A DNA stretch of 64,000 nucleotides from JALZKA01 sp963753385 (GCA_963753385.1 CAVWCC010000005.1:62001-126000), one strand, 5' to 3'; positions 16,880-25,035 are shown, counted from the first letter of the stretch. Made by a program: numbers and translations. The notes: generated by a model from the sequence alone, not told the origin.

Positions 16880-17599
16880 TCAGTCGGCGGACGGGAGCCC
16901 GGGGCCGGAGCGCTGCCATTCGACCTGGCCCTCGCCCTCAGTGCGCGAGCGCTCGACCACGCCGTCCCATCCGTGCAGCATCTCCTTGAGCCGGGCGACG
17001 GCAGCAGGGTCGTGGGCGGCGCAGGCAGTCGCCAGCTCGATCGCGACGTGCTCGGTCCGTGCGGCGGGAGCGACCTTGTGGACCAGGCCCCAGCGAAGCG
17101 CCTCGTCGGCGGCGACCTCCTTGCCGCTCAGCAGCAGGTATTTCGCGACCGAGAGGCCGCACAAGGTGACGAGGCGGGCAGGGCCCACGGGAACGCCGAG
17201 CGATGCTCCGGGAAAGCGGAGGCGCAGGTTGGAGCCTCCCACTCGGATGTCGCAGGCGACCGCGATCTCCGCACCGCCGCCCACAGTCGCACCGTGGCAG
17301 GCCGCGACCGTCGGCTTGGGGAAGGCCGTGATCTGGTCGTAGAGGTCGGCGAAGAGCTGCATCCGGCGGACCCCGCCCTCGGCGTCGAGGTCCTCACGGA
17401 CATCGGCGCCGGCGGAGAGCCCCAGGTGGTCGGTCGAAGAGATCACGAGTGCCCGGACCTCGTCGTCTTCGCGAGCGCTCGCCAGGTGGCCGAGGAGCTC
17501 CTCGAGCATCTGCGTGTTGATCGCGTTGCGCGCGTTCGGCCGGTCGAGGCGGAGAACGGCAACGCCCTCGGACGCCTCGTACGTCGTCAGCTCACTCAT
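16880..17599 (-). CDS. Enoyl-CoA hydratase/isomerase family protein
   Basis: A 239-residue crotonase-fold protein. The CoA/oxyanion-hole signature LSAGADVRE is at residues 61-69 and GATVGGGAEIAVACDIRVG at about 103-121. Residue E111 matches the first catalytic Glu (E144 of rat crotonase). The second catalytic Glu, normally in a PE-x-x-LG motif, is replaced: the sequence reads RFPGASLGVPVGP with Gly131. Hydration by the classical two-Glu mechanism is therefore doubtful, and an isomerase, hydrolase or other crotonase activity is possible. It overlaps the end of pth by 8 nt, so the two are translationally coupled. Confidence 0.88.
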   Translation of the reverse strand: MSELTTYEASEGVAVLRLDRPNARNAINTQMLEELLGHLASAREDDEVRALVISSTDHLGLSAGADVREDLDAEGGVRRMQLFADLYDQITAFPKPTVAACHGATVGGGAEIAVACDIRVGGSNLRLRFPGASLGVPVGPARLVTLCGLSVAKYLLLSGKEVAADEALRWGLVHKVAPAARTEHVAIELATACAAHDPAAVARLKEMLHGWDGVVERSRTEGEGQVEWQRSGPGLPSAD

Positions 17600-18197
17600 C
17601 CGCGCCGGACGCTAGCCGCTCGATCAGGCGCTCGGTCTCGTCGGCCGCGGCCGCGATCAGGGCCCGGACATCGGCGTCGGGCTCCGAGAAGCGGCCGAGG
17701 ACCCAGGCCGAGACGATCTCGGGATCGGTCGAGTCGGGGCGGCCGACACCGACGCGGACTCGCCAGAACTCCCCGCTCCCCAGGCCGCGCTTCAGGGACT
17801 TCATCCCGTTGTGACCGGCGGTGCCGCCGCCGAGCTTCGACCGGATCTCGCCGAACGGAAGGTCGATCTCGTCGTAGATGACAACGATGCGGTCGAGCGG
17901 CACCCGCAGGTGGCCTCGTGCGGGACCGACCGACTCGCCGGCCTCGTTCATGAAGGTCTGCGGCAGGAGCACGGCGACGCGCGGCCCGCCCGGCCTGATC
18001 CGCCCGTCGGTGATGAGGCCGCGGAACTTCTTCCTCGCCTTCGGCAGGTCCCAGCGGCGCGTGAGCTCGGCCGCGACCTCGAAGCCGACGTTGTGGCGTG
18101 TGGACGCGTAGCGCGGGCCTGGGTTTCCCAGGCCGATAACAAGGATCCGATCGCCCGCCGGCTCGGCGTCGCGCGAGCGGCGCCTGAAGATGGACAC
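17592..18197 (-). CDS. pth: Peptidyl-tRNA hydrolase
   Basis: A 201-residue enzyme that recycles peptidyl-tRNAs released from stalled ribosomes. It has the family signatures RILVIGLGNPGPRYASTRHN (with the catalytic His in TRHNVGF), LLPQTFMNEAGESV, YDEIDLPFGEIRSKLGGGTA, GHNGMKSL, and the C-terminal RVRVGVGRP followed by an acidic tail. A short basic extension (MSIFRRRSRDAEPAGD) precedes the fold. It starts 2 nt after the rplY stop at 18200 and belongs to the conserved rplY-pth-mfd order. Confidence 0.96.
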   Translation of the reverse strand: MSIFRRRSRDAEPAGDRILVIGLGNPGPRYASTRHNVGFEVAAELTRRWDLPKARKKFRGLITDGRIRPGGPRVAVLLPQTFMNEAGESVGPARGHLRVPLDRIVVIYDEIDLPFGEIRSKLGGGTAGHNGMKSLKRGLGSGEFWRVRVGVGRPDSTDPEIVSAWVLGRFSEPDADVRALIAAAADETERLIERLASGADE

Positions 18198-18199
18198 GG

Positions 18200-18925
18200 C
18201 TACTCCGAGTCGGAGTCGGAGTCGTCGTCGCCGCCTGCCTCGGCTTCGCCCTCCGCGGCCTCGGCTTCGCCCTCGGGCGCCTCGATCGGCTCGCCGTCCT
18301 CGCCGACCAGCTCGGCCTCCTCCTCGACCTCGGGCTCGGGCTCTTCCTCGACCCGCGGCGGGTTCAGCGTGGCGATCGTGATCTCAGCGGCGTCGACGTC
18401 CTCGCCGAGCGCGAACTCGACGCCCTCGGGGGCGATGACGGAATCAAGCTGCATGGTGTCGCCGATCTCCATGCCGGAGACGTCGACCGCGATCGACTCG
18501 GGGATGTCGGTGGGGAGCGCCTCGACGGTGATCTGATGGGTGATGTGCTCGAGCACGCCGCCTTCCTTCACGCCGGGCGCGTCCTCCGTGCCCAGGAGCT
18601 CGATTGAGACCTCGGACTGGATCGCCTGGTCGAGGCGGACGACCTGGAAGTCGATGTGGAGCAGCTGACCGCGGACCGGGTGTCGCTGCTGCTCCTTCAC
18701 CACGACGGGCTCGGCCGTCGCGCCGTCGATCGTGAGGTCGAGCAGGGCGCCACCCTCGGCGAGCGCGTTACGGACCTCGCGCTCGGGCGCGCTGAAGGCG
18801 CGCGCCTCGCTGCCGCCCGAGTAGACGACGCCGGGCACGAGCCCGTCGCGGCGCAGGCGGCGGGCCGTCCGGGAGCCGAATTCGGTCCTCGCTGAAACCT
18901 CGAGTGTGGCGCGGTCGGAAGCCAT
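18200..18925 (-). CDS. rplY: 50S ribosomal protein L25/general stress protein Ctc
   Basis: A 241-residue two-domain L25 (CTC type) that binds 5S rRNA. The N-terminal L25 domain spans about 1-95 (LEVSARTEFGSRTARRLRRD, GLVPGVVYSGG, VKEQQRHPVRGQLLHIDFQ). The C-terminal CTC beta domain covers about 96-185 (LEHITHQITVEALPTDIPES). The last ~50 residues are a highly acidic low-complexity tail (EEEPEPEVEEEAELVGEDG..., ending GGDDDSDSDSE). I place the start at ATG 18923-18925 (MASDRATLEV). The same frame is open much further upstream, but only as the antisense shadow of the divergent kinase gene. Only 33 bp separate the two divergent starts. Confidence 0.94.
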   Translation of the reverse strand: MASDRATLEVSARTEFGSRTARRLRRDGLVPGVVYSGGSEARAFSAPEREVRNALAEGGALLDLTIDGATAEPVVVKEQQRHPVRGQLLHIDFQVVRLDQAIQSEVSIELLGTEDAPGVKEGGVLEHITHQITVEALPTDIPESIAVDVSGMEIGDTMQLDSVIAPEGVEFALGEDVDAAEITIATLNPPRVEEEPEPEVEEEAELVGEDGEPIEAPEGEAEAAEGEAEAGGDDDSDSDSE

Positions 18926-18958
18926 GAAGCGACGCCCGAGGATAGCTACCCTGCGGCC

Positions 18959-20377
18959 ATGGGTGACGAGGGGAAGATCCCGAAGGGACGGGTACGCAGA
19001 TCGGCCAAGCTCGGCTCGGCGCTGGGCGTTCAGGGCGCCCGTTACGCGGGCACGAAGGCGGCGGGGGTGGCCCGATCGAAGGAGGGCGCCGAGGAGAAGC
19101 TCGAGGCGCGGCACCTGGAGACGGCGATCCGGATGGCCTCCGTCCTGGGCGAGATGAAGGGCGCCGCGATGAAGCTCGGCCAGCTCGCCTCGTTCGTCGA
19201 CTCCGAGTTCCTGCCCGAGGAGTACCGCGAGCTCTACCAGGAGCAGATGGCGAAGCTCCGCAGCTCTGCCGAGCCGATGCCGTGGTCGAAGGTCGAGGGC
19301 GTGCTTGACTCGGAATATCAGGGCGAGCAGGTGTCGGAACTGTTCGCGGACTTCGAACAGGAGGCGTTCGCCGCGGCGTCGATCGGCCAGGTGCACCGCG
19401 CGGAGTTGATCGACGGTCGGGAAGTGGCCGTCAAGGTCCAGTACCCGGGGATCGCCGAGGCGCTCGAGGCGGACCTGGCGAACATGGGGACGATCGTGCG
19501 CCTCGCGAAGGCGCTGGCGCCGGGCCTGGAGCCGAAGGCGATCGCCAAGGAGCTGCGCGAGCGGGTGCTGGAGGAGCTGGACTATGAGCACGAGGCTGAC
19601 AACCAGCGGAGCTTCAGCCGTGCCTATCGCGGCCACCCGTTCATCTACGTCCCCGACGTGCTGACCAGGCTCTCTCGCCGCCGGGTGCTCGTGACGGAGT
19701 ACGTGGAAGGCCTCGACTTCGAGGCTGTGAAGGAGCTCGATGGGGAGACGCGCAGCCGGTTCGGCGAAATCGTCTTCCGCTTCGCTTTCGGCTCGATCTA
19801 CCACCTGCAGCACTTCAACGCGGACACCCATCCCGGCAACTACCTGCTGATGGACGACGGCCGGGTTGCGTTCCTCGACTTCGGGATGACCAAGAGGCTC
19901 GACTTCGAGCAGATCGAGCTGGAGCAAATCGCGGTCGACGCCGCGGTGCACAAGGATCCCGACGGGCTTCGGCAGGCGCTGGCCGACCTGGGGTTCGTCA
20001 AGAACCCGACGAAGCTCGATGCCGAGCGCCTGATGGACGCGGTGATGATCGTCGGCGGTTGGTACCTGGAGGACCGCGAGTACCAGGTGTCGACCCGGCG
20101 GGTCGCCAAGGTGATCGAGATCACCACCGATCCGCGGTCGGACTACTTCTCGCTGTTGCGGCGGGAGTCGGTGCCCGCGGACGAGCTGATGGGCCGGCGG
20201 ATGGAGACGGGCGTGCTCGCCTGCCTCGCACAGCTCGGCGCGAGGCGGAACTGGCACCGGATCATGCGCGAGTGGGTGTATGCGGACCCGCCGGCTACGG
20301 AGCTGGGCGAGCAGGAGTGGGCGTACTTCGAGGAGCGCGGGGTGAAGCGGGTGCCCGGCTACGCGGGTCGGGCCTGA
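18959..20377 (+). CDS. ABC1/UbiB-family atypical kinase
   Basis: A 472-residue protein of the ABC1/ADCK/UbiB family. The N-terminal KxGQ motif (AAMKLGQLASFVDSEFLP) is at about residues 63-80. The Ala-rich nucleotide loop is AAASIGQVHRAEL, the ATP-binding Lys sits in VAVKVQYPG, the ExD-type motif is ELDYEHEADNQRSF, and the catalytic/metal segment is NADTHPGNYLLMDDGRVAFLDFGMT. Members act as ATPases in isoprenoid-quinone or lipid metabolism; the substrate here is unknown. ATG 18959 follows a TACCCT -10-like box (18947-18952) by only 6 nt, suggesting a leaderless transcript divergent from rplY. No terminal membrane helices are obvious. Its stop begins a TGAGCGAC, and repeat copy C follows. Confidence 0.9.
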   Translation: MGDEGKIPKGRVRRSAKLGSALGVQGARYAGTKAAGVARSKEGAEEKLEARHLETAIRMASVLGEMKGAAMKLGQLASFVDSEFLPEEYRELYQEQMAKLRSSAEPMPWSKVEGVLDSEYQGEQVSELFADFEQEAFAAASIGQVHRAELIDGREVAVKVQYPGIAEALEADLANMGTIVRLAKALAPGLEPKAIAKELRERVLEELDYEHEADNQRSFSRAYRGHPFIYVPDVLTRLSRRRVLVTEYVEGLDFEAVKELDGETRSRFGEIVFRFAFGSIYHLQHFNADTHPGNYLLMDDGRVAFLDFGMTKRLDFEQIELEQIAVDAAVHKDPDGLRQALADLGFVKNPTKLDAERLMDAVMIVGGWYLEDREYQVSTRRVAKVIEITTDPRSDYFSLLRRESVPADELMGRRMETGVLACLAQLGARRNWHRIMREWVYADPPATELGEQEWAYFEERGVKRVPGYAGRA

Positions 20378-20392
20378 GCGACGGGTATTGGG

Positions 20393-20441
20393 TGAGCGCC
20401 GCAAGGCGCGAATCTGTGTTAGCCCCCCTGGTAAGGGACTT
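20393..20441 (+). repeat. Dispersed stem-loop element, copy C
   Basis: TGAGCG, then the stem GCGCC-GCAA-GGCGC, GAATCTGTGTT, six C residues and GGTAAGGGACTT. The last 23 bases overlap the 3' end of the convergent GDPD gene, so on the minus strand the element supplies the codons for VPYQGG and the stop. It is a direct repeat of copy D on the other side of that gene. Confidence 0.65.
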
Positions 20442-21198
20442 GATTGAACAGCCGCGGGTCGTTCGTGCAGATGCCGTCGGCGCCGAGCTCGAGCAGCGCC
20501 TCGATCCGCGGCACGTCGTCCACGGTCCAGCAGATCAGCTTCGCCCCGGCCTCGTGGGTCGCGGCGGCGATCGAGCGGCTCGCGAGCGAGTGGTAGAGCC
20601 AGATCGAGCGGACGCCGAGCCGCGGCGCGTGCCGGCGGATCAGGGCCGGCATCCTGGCGCGCATCGTCGCGATCCCGGCGGCCACGAGCGGCCGCGCGAG
20701 CCGGTTGCGCGTCCAGTCACGCCCGATCTTGGGGAGGGTCCAGCCGCGGCTGAGCGCGGGCTCGAGCTCGCCGAGGACGTGGATGCTCCGCACCTCCATC
20801 GTCGAGGTCATCGCCCGGTCGAGCAGCCCGCGCTCGCGAAGCGCGGCGACGACCTCGTCCTCGCGGCCGGCGAGCTTCAGGTCGAGGTCGATGGCGACGG
20901 TGTCGAGGGGCGGCTCGCACAGGGCATCGAGGGCCTCGGCGAGGGTGAGCGGCTCGCGATGGCGCGCGGCGGCCCAGTCGTGCGCGACCACCAGCGGTCC
21001 TGTTCCGCGTGCTGGCCCCGGGGGCGCGGTGCGCCACTCGGACCCGTCGGCGAAATCTGATTCGGGGCGCAGGACGTCGAACTCGATCACGTCCACGCCG
21101 GCCTCCACCGCGGCGCGGAAGCTCGCCACCGTGTTCCCCGGCGCGATCGTGTCCGCCCCCTTGTGCCCGACCCGGATGAACGAGCTCACCGTCCTCAC
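20419..21198 (-). CDS. Glycerophosphodiester phosphodiesterase family protein
   Basis: A 259-residue TIM-barrel GDPD that releases an alcohol from glycerophosphodiesters. The first catalytic motif is GHKGADTIAPGNTVASF (HKG instead of the usual HRG). The metal-binding E and D lie in AGVDVIEFDV, and the second His is in LVVAHDWAA. Later barrel strands include AIDLDLK, IWLYHS, ICWTVDD and the closing LLELGADGICTNDP. There is no signal peptide, so it should act in the cytoplasm. Start is GTG 21196-21198 or the second GTG 9 nt later, which follows a TAGTGT box. Copies C and D of the dispersed repeat flank the gene, and copy C overlaps its 3' end. Confidence 0.88.
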   Translation of the reverse strand: MRTVSSFIRVGHKGADTIAPGNTVASFRAAVEAGVDVIEFDVLRPESDFADGSEWRTAPPGPARGTGPLVVAHDWAAARHREPLTLAEALDALCEPPLDTVAIDLDLKLAGREDEVVAALRERGLLDRAMTSTMEVRSIHVLGELEPALSRGWTLPKIGRDWTRNRLARPLVAAGIATMRARMPALIRRHAPRLGVRSIWLYHSLASRSIAAATHEAGAKLICWTVDDVPRIEALLELGADGICTNDPRLFNQVPYQGG

Positions 21199-21229
21199 AC
21201 TACGGATAGGTTCAGCGCAGTGGATCTGA

Positions 21230-21277
21230 TGAGCGCCGCAAGGCGCGAAACGAACTGGGCCCGAGTGGTAACGAAGT
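21230..21277 (+). repeat. Dispersed stem-loop element, copy D
   Basis: TGAGCG with the stem GCGCC-GCAA-GGCGC, then GAAACGAACTGG, a more divergent second half (GCCCGAGTGGTAACGAAGT) and the GTG start codon of the next gene at 21276. It shares its first 21 bases with copy C. The second hairpin is degenerate here. Confidence 0.6.
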
Positions 21278-21737
21278 GATTCTCAGTGATGTCGCTCGTC
21301 GCCGGATCGCCGCGCTGCTGCTGATCGCGGGCATCGTGGTCGCCGTGTTGGCGATCACGGACACGTGGCCGTTCGACGATCCGCCGACCGAGGAGGAGCG
21401 GGTGCAGTCGGCGGTCGAGAGCTTCTACGCGGCGGGGGCGGAGGGCGACTTCGCCGAGTACTGCGCGCTGCTCACGCCGGCGGCGCGTGACCGGGTGCGG
21501 GTGAACGCGGCGCGCCTCCTCGAGGAAGCGGGGCGGCTGAAGTGCGAGGAGATCCTGGCGGTGGCGGAGGAGCAGTTCAAGGGGGTGAACGCGCGGATCA
21601 GGGAGGTCAGCGTGAGCGGCATCCAGGCCCGCGTCGAGGTGAACGTGAAGGTCGCCGACCGCGCCGGGGTCGAGCCGCGGACGATGCTCCTCGAGCAGAA
21701 CGAGGCGGGCGAGTGGCACGTGGGCGACCCGGGCTAG
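21276..21737 (+). CDS. Membrane-anchored NTF2-like (DUF4878-type) protein
   Basis: A 153-residue protein from GTG 21276. The N-terminal hydrophobic anchor is RRIAALLLIAGIVVAVLAIT (about 9-28), followed by a compact alpha+beta domain. The pattern ERVQSAVESFYAAGAEGDFAEYCALLTPAARDRV and the final EWHVGDPG resemble the SnoaL/NTF2-like domains of small exported actinobacterial proteins. One Cys pair (EYCALL, LKCEEI) could form a disulfide outside the cell. No catalytic role can be assigned. It stands alone on the plus strand between GDPD and a convergent reductase-like gene. Confidence 0.65.
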   Translation: MILSDVARRRIAALLLIAGIVVAVLAITDTWPFDDPPTEEERVQSAVESFYAAGAEGDFAEYCALLTPAARDRVRVNAARLLEEAGRLKCEEILAVAEEQFKGVNARIREVSVSGIQARVEVNVKVADRAGVEPRTMLLEQNEAGEWHVGDPG

Positions 21738-21740
21738 GCG

Positions 21741-22337
21741 CTACCGCTTCACCGTGTACTCGATGAAGGTCGCGTACTGAGACTGCCGCACGCCGCGGTG
21801 CTCCAGGTCGAGCGACCGCGTGAAGTCCTCGAAGAGGTGCTTGCCGTCGCCGAGGACAACGGGCGCGACGATGATGCCGAGCTCGTCGACGATGCCGGCT
21901 TCGAGTCCCTGCCTGATCACGTCGGCGCCGCCGCCGATGCTGACGTCCTTGCCGCCAGCCGCGTCCTTGGCTTGCTCGACGGCCTCCTCAAACCCGCCGA
22001 CGAAGCTGAACTCCCCGGTGTCGGGCTCCTCGTCGGGACGGTGGGTGACGACGAAGACCGGCACGCCGAATGGATTCTTGTCGCCCCAGTGCCGCGCGGC
22101 CTCGTACATGTTGCGGCCGACGACCACCGCGCCGACGCGGGACATGATCTCGTTCAGGTACTCGGCGTCCTCGCCAGTCGGCTCGCCCCGCGGCTCGTTC
22201 TCGTAGCTCCACGGTCCGCCGAAGACCCAGTAATGCAGGCGCTCGCCGCCTTCGCCGAGACCCTTGCCCGGGCCGTCGTCGGGGCCGGCGACATAGCCGT
22301 CGACCGAGGTCGTGATTCCCGCGATTACCTTCGCCAT
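21741..22337 (-). CDS. Dihydrofolate reductase / RibD C-terminal-like protein
   Basis: A 198-residue protein of the DHFR-like RibD_C family. It starts MAKVIAGITTSVDGYVAGPDD, the classic opening strand and substrate loop. GAVVVGRNMYEAARHWGDKN, PVFVVTHRP, FVGGFEEAVEQAKDAAG, SIGGGADVIRQGLEAG and LGIIVAPVVLGDGKHLFED follow, placing the NADPH-binding GG motif at about 140-146. Members reduce pteridine- or pyrimidine-like compounds; the substrate here is unknown. I use ATG 22335-22337; the longer GTG-type start adds eleven unsupported residues. It ends 3 nt from the convergent plus-strand gene. Confidence 0.87.
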   Translation of the reverse strand: MAKVIAGITTSVDGYVAGPDDGPGKGLGEGGERLHYWVFGGPWSYENEPRGEPTGEDAEYLNEIMSRVGAVVVGRNMYEAARHWGDKNPFGVPVFVVTHRPDEEPDTGEFSFVGGFEEAVEQAKDAAGGKDVSIGGGADVIRQGLEAGIVDELGIIVAPVVLGDGKHLFEDFTRSLDLEHRGVRQSQYATFIEYTVKR

Positions 22338-22410
22338 TCGAGTCACCTCATTCGTTCGAGCAGTACGCACTCAGAGACCAGCCGCGGAGCCGGAACTCAT
22401 CGTCCGAAGC

Positions 22411-23454
22411 TCAGAACAGCTGGTTCTCGCCCGCGAAGATCTCGGAGACGGAGTCGTCCGCGAAGATGCGGCGGATCGAGTCGGCGAGGATCTTCGAGGC
22501 GGGCAGTACGGTGATGTTCTCGGGCTCGCCCGGTGCGAGGGGCACGGTGTCGGTCACCACGACCCGCTCGATGCCCGAGTTCTCGTAGGCGAGGCGCTCG
22601 TACGCGGGCCCCGAGAACAGGCCGTGGGTGGCGCAGGCGATCACGTTGGCGGCGCCCTCCTCGAGAACCGTCTTGGCGGCCGCGGTGAGGGTGCCGGCGG
22701 TGTCGATCATGTCGTCGACGAGCACGGCGGTCTTGCCGCGCACGTCGCCGACGACGTAGCCGATCTCGGCAATCTGCTGCGCCGGCCGCTCCTTCTCCAT
22801 GACCGCCCAGTGGACGCCGATCTTGCGGGCGAAGTTGCGGGCCACCTTCACCCGGCCGGCGTCGGGCGAGACGATCACGAGGTCGTGGTCGAACGCCTGG
22901 TCCATGAAGTACTGGGTCAGCATCGGCATCGCCGTCATGTGGTCGACCGGCTTCGAGAAGAAGCCCTGCACCTGGCCGGAGTGGAGGTCCATCGTCAGCA
23001 CGCGGTCGACGCCGACGGCCTCGAGGCACTGGGCGACGACGCGGGCGGAGATCGGCTCGCGCGGCGCCGACTTCTTGTCCTGGCGGGAGTAGCCGTACCA
23101 GGGCATCACGGCGATGATCCGGTGCGCCGACGCGCCCTTGGCGGCGTCGATCATCACCATCAGCTCCATCAGGGAGTCGTTCGGCGTCATCCCCTGCGCC
23201 TTGTTCGCCGCCGTGGACTGGACGAGGAATACGTCGGCGCCGCGGATCGACTCCTCGTAGCGGCAGTAGACCTCGCCGTCGGCGAACGTGCGGAGGTCGA
23301 CCCGGCCAAGGTCGACGTCGAGCTGCCCGGCGATGCGGGCGGCCTGCTCCATCGAAGCGCGGCCGCCGAAGACCATCAGCCGCTTCGTGTAGTCGTGCGG
23401 GATCGAGCTGACGACCTGCGGGCTCTCCTCGATGATGCTCATCGTCGCGCTCAC
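22411..23454 (-). CDS. prs: Ribose-phosphate pyrophosphokinase (PRPP synthetase)
   Basis: A 347-residue class I PRPP synthetase that makes PRPP from ribose-5-phosphate and ATP. Key segments are KRLMVFGGRASMEQAARIAG, the ATP flexible loop MPWYGYSRQDKKSAPREPIS, the metal-binding TMDLHSGQVQGFF, VSPDAGRVKVARNFARKIG (catalytic Lys/Arg) and the PRPP-binding loop VLVDDMIDTAGTL. I prefer the GTG at 23452-23454: it overlaps the glmU stop as GTGA and has GAAGGGGA close upstream. The internal ATG at 23440-23442 is the alternative. glmU-prs is a conserved pair. Confidence 0.96.
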   Translation of the reverse strand: MSATMSIIEESPQVVSSIPHDYTKRLMVFGGRASMEQAARIAGQLDVDLGRVDLRTFADGEVYCRYEESIRGADVFLVQSTAANKAQGMTPNDSLMELMVMIDAAKGASAHRIIAVMPWYGYSRQDKKSAPREPISARVVAQCLEAVGVDRVLTMDLHSGQVQGFFSKPVDHMTAMPMLTQYFMDQAFDHDLVIVSPDAGRVKVARNFARKIGVHWAVMEKERPAQQIAEIGYVVGDVRGKTAVLVDDMIDTAGTLTAAAKTVLEEGAANVIACATHGLFSGPAYERLAYENSGIERVVVTDTVPLAPGEPENITVLPASKILADSIRRIFADDSVSEIFAGENQLF

Positions 23455-24851
23455 TCGTCCCCTTCGGCCTTCTTGGTCTTGCCCTCGGCGTAGCCCTCGA
23501 TGTTGCGCTGGTCCGCATCGGTCACCCCGAGCGCCCCCTCGGGGACGTCCTCGCGGATGACTGCACCGGCGCCAGTGTATGCGCCGTCGCCGACGGTTAC
23601 CGGCGCCACGAGCGAGTTGTTGACTGCAATTCGCGCACCCTCCCCGATCTTCGTCCGGTGCTTCGCGTGTCCGTCGTAGTTGGCGGTGATCGTCCCGGCG
23701 CCGAGGTTGGCGCCGGCACCGACATCCGAGTCGCCGACGTACGCGAGGTGGGGCACCTTCGCCCCCTCGCCGATCTCGGAGTTCTTGATCTCGACGAAGG
23801 CGCCAGCCTTGGCGCCGGTGTGGAGGCGCGCGCCCGGGCGGAGGTAACTGAAGGGGCCGACGGCACACTCGTCGCCGACCTCGCAATCGACGAGGTGGGA
23901 TCGGAGGACCTCGGAGTTCGCGCCGATGCGCGCGTTGATCGCAGTCGTGTGCGGGCCCACGACGGAGCCCAGGCCGATCGTGGTCGCTCCGCGCAGGCTG
24001 GTTCCCGGCTCGATCGTCACGTCCGCGGCGATCTCGACGTCGGGCTCGATCCAGGTCGCGCCGGGGTCGACGATGGTGACGCCGGCGAGCATGTGCCGCT
24101 CGAGGATCCGCTCGCGCGCGATCGCCTCGGCCCGGGCGAGGTCGGCGCGGTTGTTGACGCCGATGTTGACGCTCAGGTCGCCGGTGACATGCGCGATGAC
24201 GCGCCCGCCCCCTTCGCGGATGAGAGGGAGCACGTCGCCCAGGTAGTACTCGCCGGCGGCGTTGTCGGCCTCGAGCTTGCCGATGGCCTCGACCAGCGCG
24301 TCGGCCGCGAACGCGAACTGGTTCGTGTTGATCTCGCGGATGGCGAGGATCTCTGGCGGGACGCCCTCGGGATGCTTGGTCTCGACGATCCGGTCGAACT
24401 CGCCGTCGGCGTCGCGGACGATGCGGCCAAGCTGATGCGCGTCGTCGCGCTCGACCGAGATCACGGTGGCGCTCGCGCCGGAGCTCTCGTGCACGTCGAT
24501 GAGCTCGCGGATCGCGTCGGCCGAGACCACCGGGTGGTCGCCGTTCAGGACGATCACCGTGTTGGCGTCGCGGACGAAGTCAAGCGCGGCGCGGACGGCG
24601 CCGCCGGTTCCGTTCGCCTCCGGCTGGACGACGGTCTCGGTCCCCTCGGGCAGGCCCGGTGTCAGGTCGCGGTCCGGCGAGACGATCACGACGACTTTTC
24701 CGGCGCCGGCCTCGCGGGCGGCGAGCACGGGCCAGGCGATCATCGGCCGCCCGCACACCTCGTGCAGGACCTTGGGCAGGGACGAGCGCATGCGCGTTCC
24801 CTCGCCCGCGGCCATGATCAGGACCGTCGGGGCTGCTTCGGCGGCGGCCAC
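23451..24851 (-). CDS. glmU: Bifunctional UDP-N-acetylglucosamine pyrophosphorylase / glucosamine-1-phosphate N-acetyltransferase
   Basis: A 466-residue enzyme making UDP-GlcNAc for peptidoglycan. The N-terminal uridyltransferase has LIMAAGEGTRMRSSLPKVLH, QPEANGTGGAVRAAL, VLNGDHPVVSADAI and the N-D/Mg motif NIGVNNRADLARAE. The C-terminal left-handed beta helix carries acetyl-CoA-binding hexapeptide repeats (FSYLRPGARLHTGAKAGAFV, EIKNSEIGEGAKVPHLAYVG, LGAGTITANYDGHAKHRTKI). Start is GTG 24849-24851 preceded by a TACGAT box (24859-24864). A large two-part hairpin lies further upstream (24887-24933). The tail is charged (EGYAEGKTKKAEGDE). Confidence 0.96.
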   Translation of the reverse strand: MAAAEAAPTVLIMAAGEGTRMRSSLPKVLHEVCGRPMIAWPVLAAREAGAGKVVVIVSPDRDLTPGLPEGTETVVQPEANGTGGAVRAALDFVRDANTVIVLNGDHPVVSADAIRELIDVHESSGASATVISVERDDAHQLGRIVRDADGEFDRIVETKHPEGVPPEILAIREINTNQFAFAADALVEAIGKLEADNAAGEYYLGDVLPLIREGGGRVIAHVTGDLSVNIGVNNRADLARAEAIARERILERHMLAGVTIVDPGATWIEPDVEIAADVTIEPGTSLRGATTIGLGSVVGPHTTAINARIGANSEVLRSHLVDCEVGDECAVGPFSYLRPGARLHTGAKAGAFVEIKNSEIGEGAKVPHLAYVGDSDVGAGANLGAGTITANYDGHAKHRTKIGEGARIAVNNSLVAPVTVGDGAYTGAGAVIREDVPEGALGVTDADQRNIEGYAEGKTKKAEGDE

Positions 24852-24886
24852 GGGGAGAATCGTAGAGCGGTGGGGTTTGGGAGACC

Positions 24887-24933
24887 GGCTTCGTGCAATT
24901 CGCCGTCTATAGGACGGTCAATCGCACGAAGCC
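24887..24933. repeat. Large two-part hairpin between glmU and tRNA-Gln
   Basis: A perfect 10-bp outer stem (GGCTTCGTGC/GCACGAAGCC), an asymmetric internal loop (AATTC and CAATC), and an inner stem GCCGTC/GACGGT closing a TATAG loop. It lies between the divergent glmU and tRNA genes, about 35 bp from the glmU start. It may be a REP-like element or a transcript-leader structure. Confidence 0.55.
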
Positions 24934-24961
24934 ACTCGGCGCCTAGACTCGAACCACGCCT

Positions 24962-25035
24962 TCCGGGGTGGTGTAGTGGCAGCACGGGTGGTTTTGGTCC
25001 ATCAGGCGACTTGGGTTCGATTCCCTCCCCCGGAG
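24962..25035 (+). tRNA. tRNA-Gln (anticodon UUG)
   Basis: A cloverleaf can be drawn. Acceptor arms TCCGGGG (24962-24968) and CCCCGGA (25028-25034) pair perfectly with discriminator G. The D stem is GTGT/GCAC, and the anticodon stem GGTGG/CCATC has loop TTTTGGT, giving anticodon TTG for glutamine. The T loop is TTCGATT. Odd points: the T stem TTGGG/CCCTC pairs only at its three inner positions, and the variable loop is 7 nt. The 3' CCA is not encoded. The arms and anticodon make tRNA-Gln the best reading. The T-arm mismatches could be an indel or a genuine variant. Confidence 0.8.

Noticed and set aside
18200..20404. A 734-codon minus-strand open frame
   Set aside because: Only the last 241 codons (from ATG 18925) form L25; the rest is the antisense shadow of the UbiB-like kinase.
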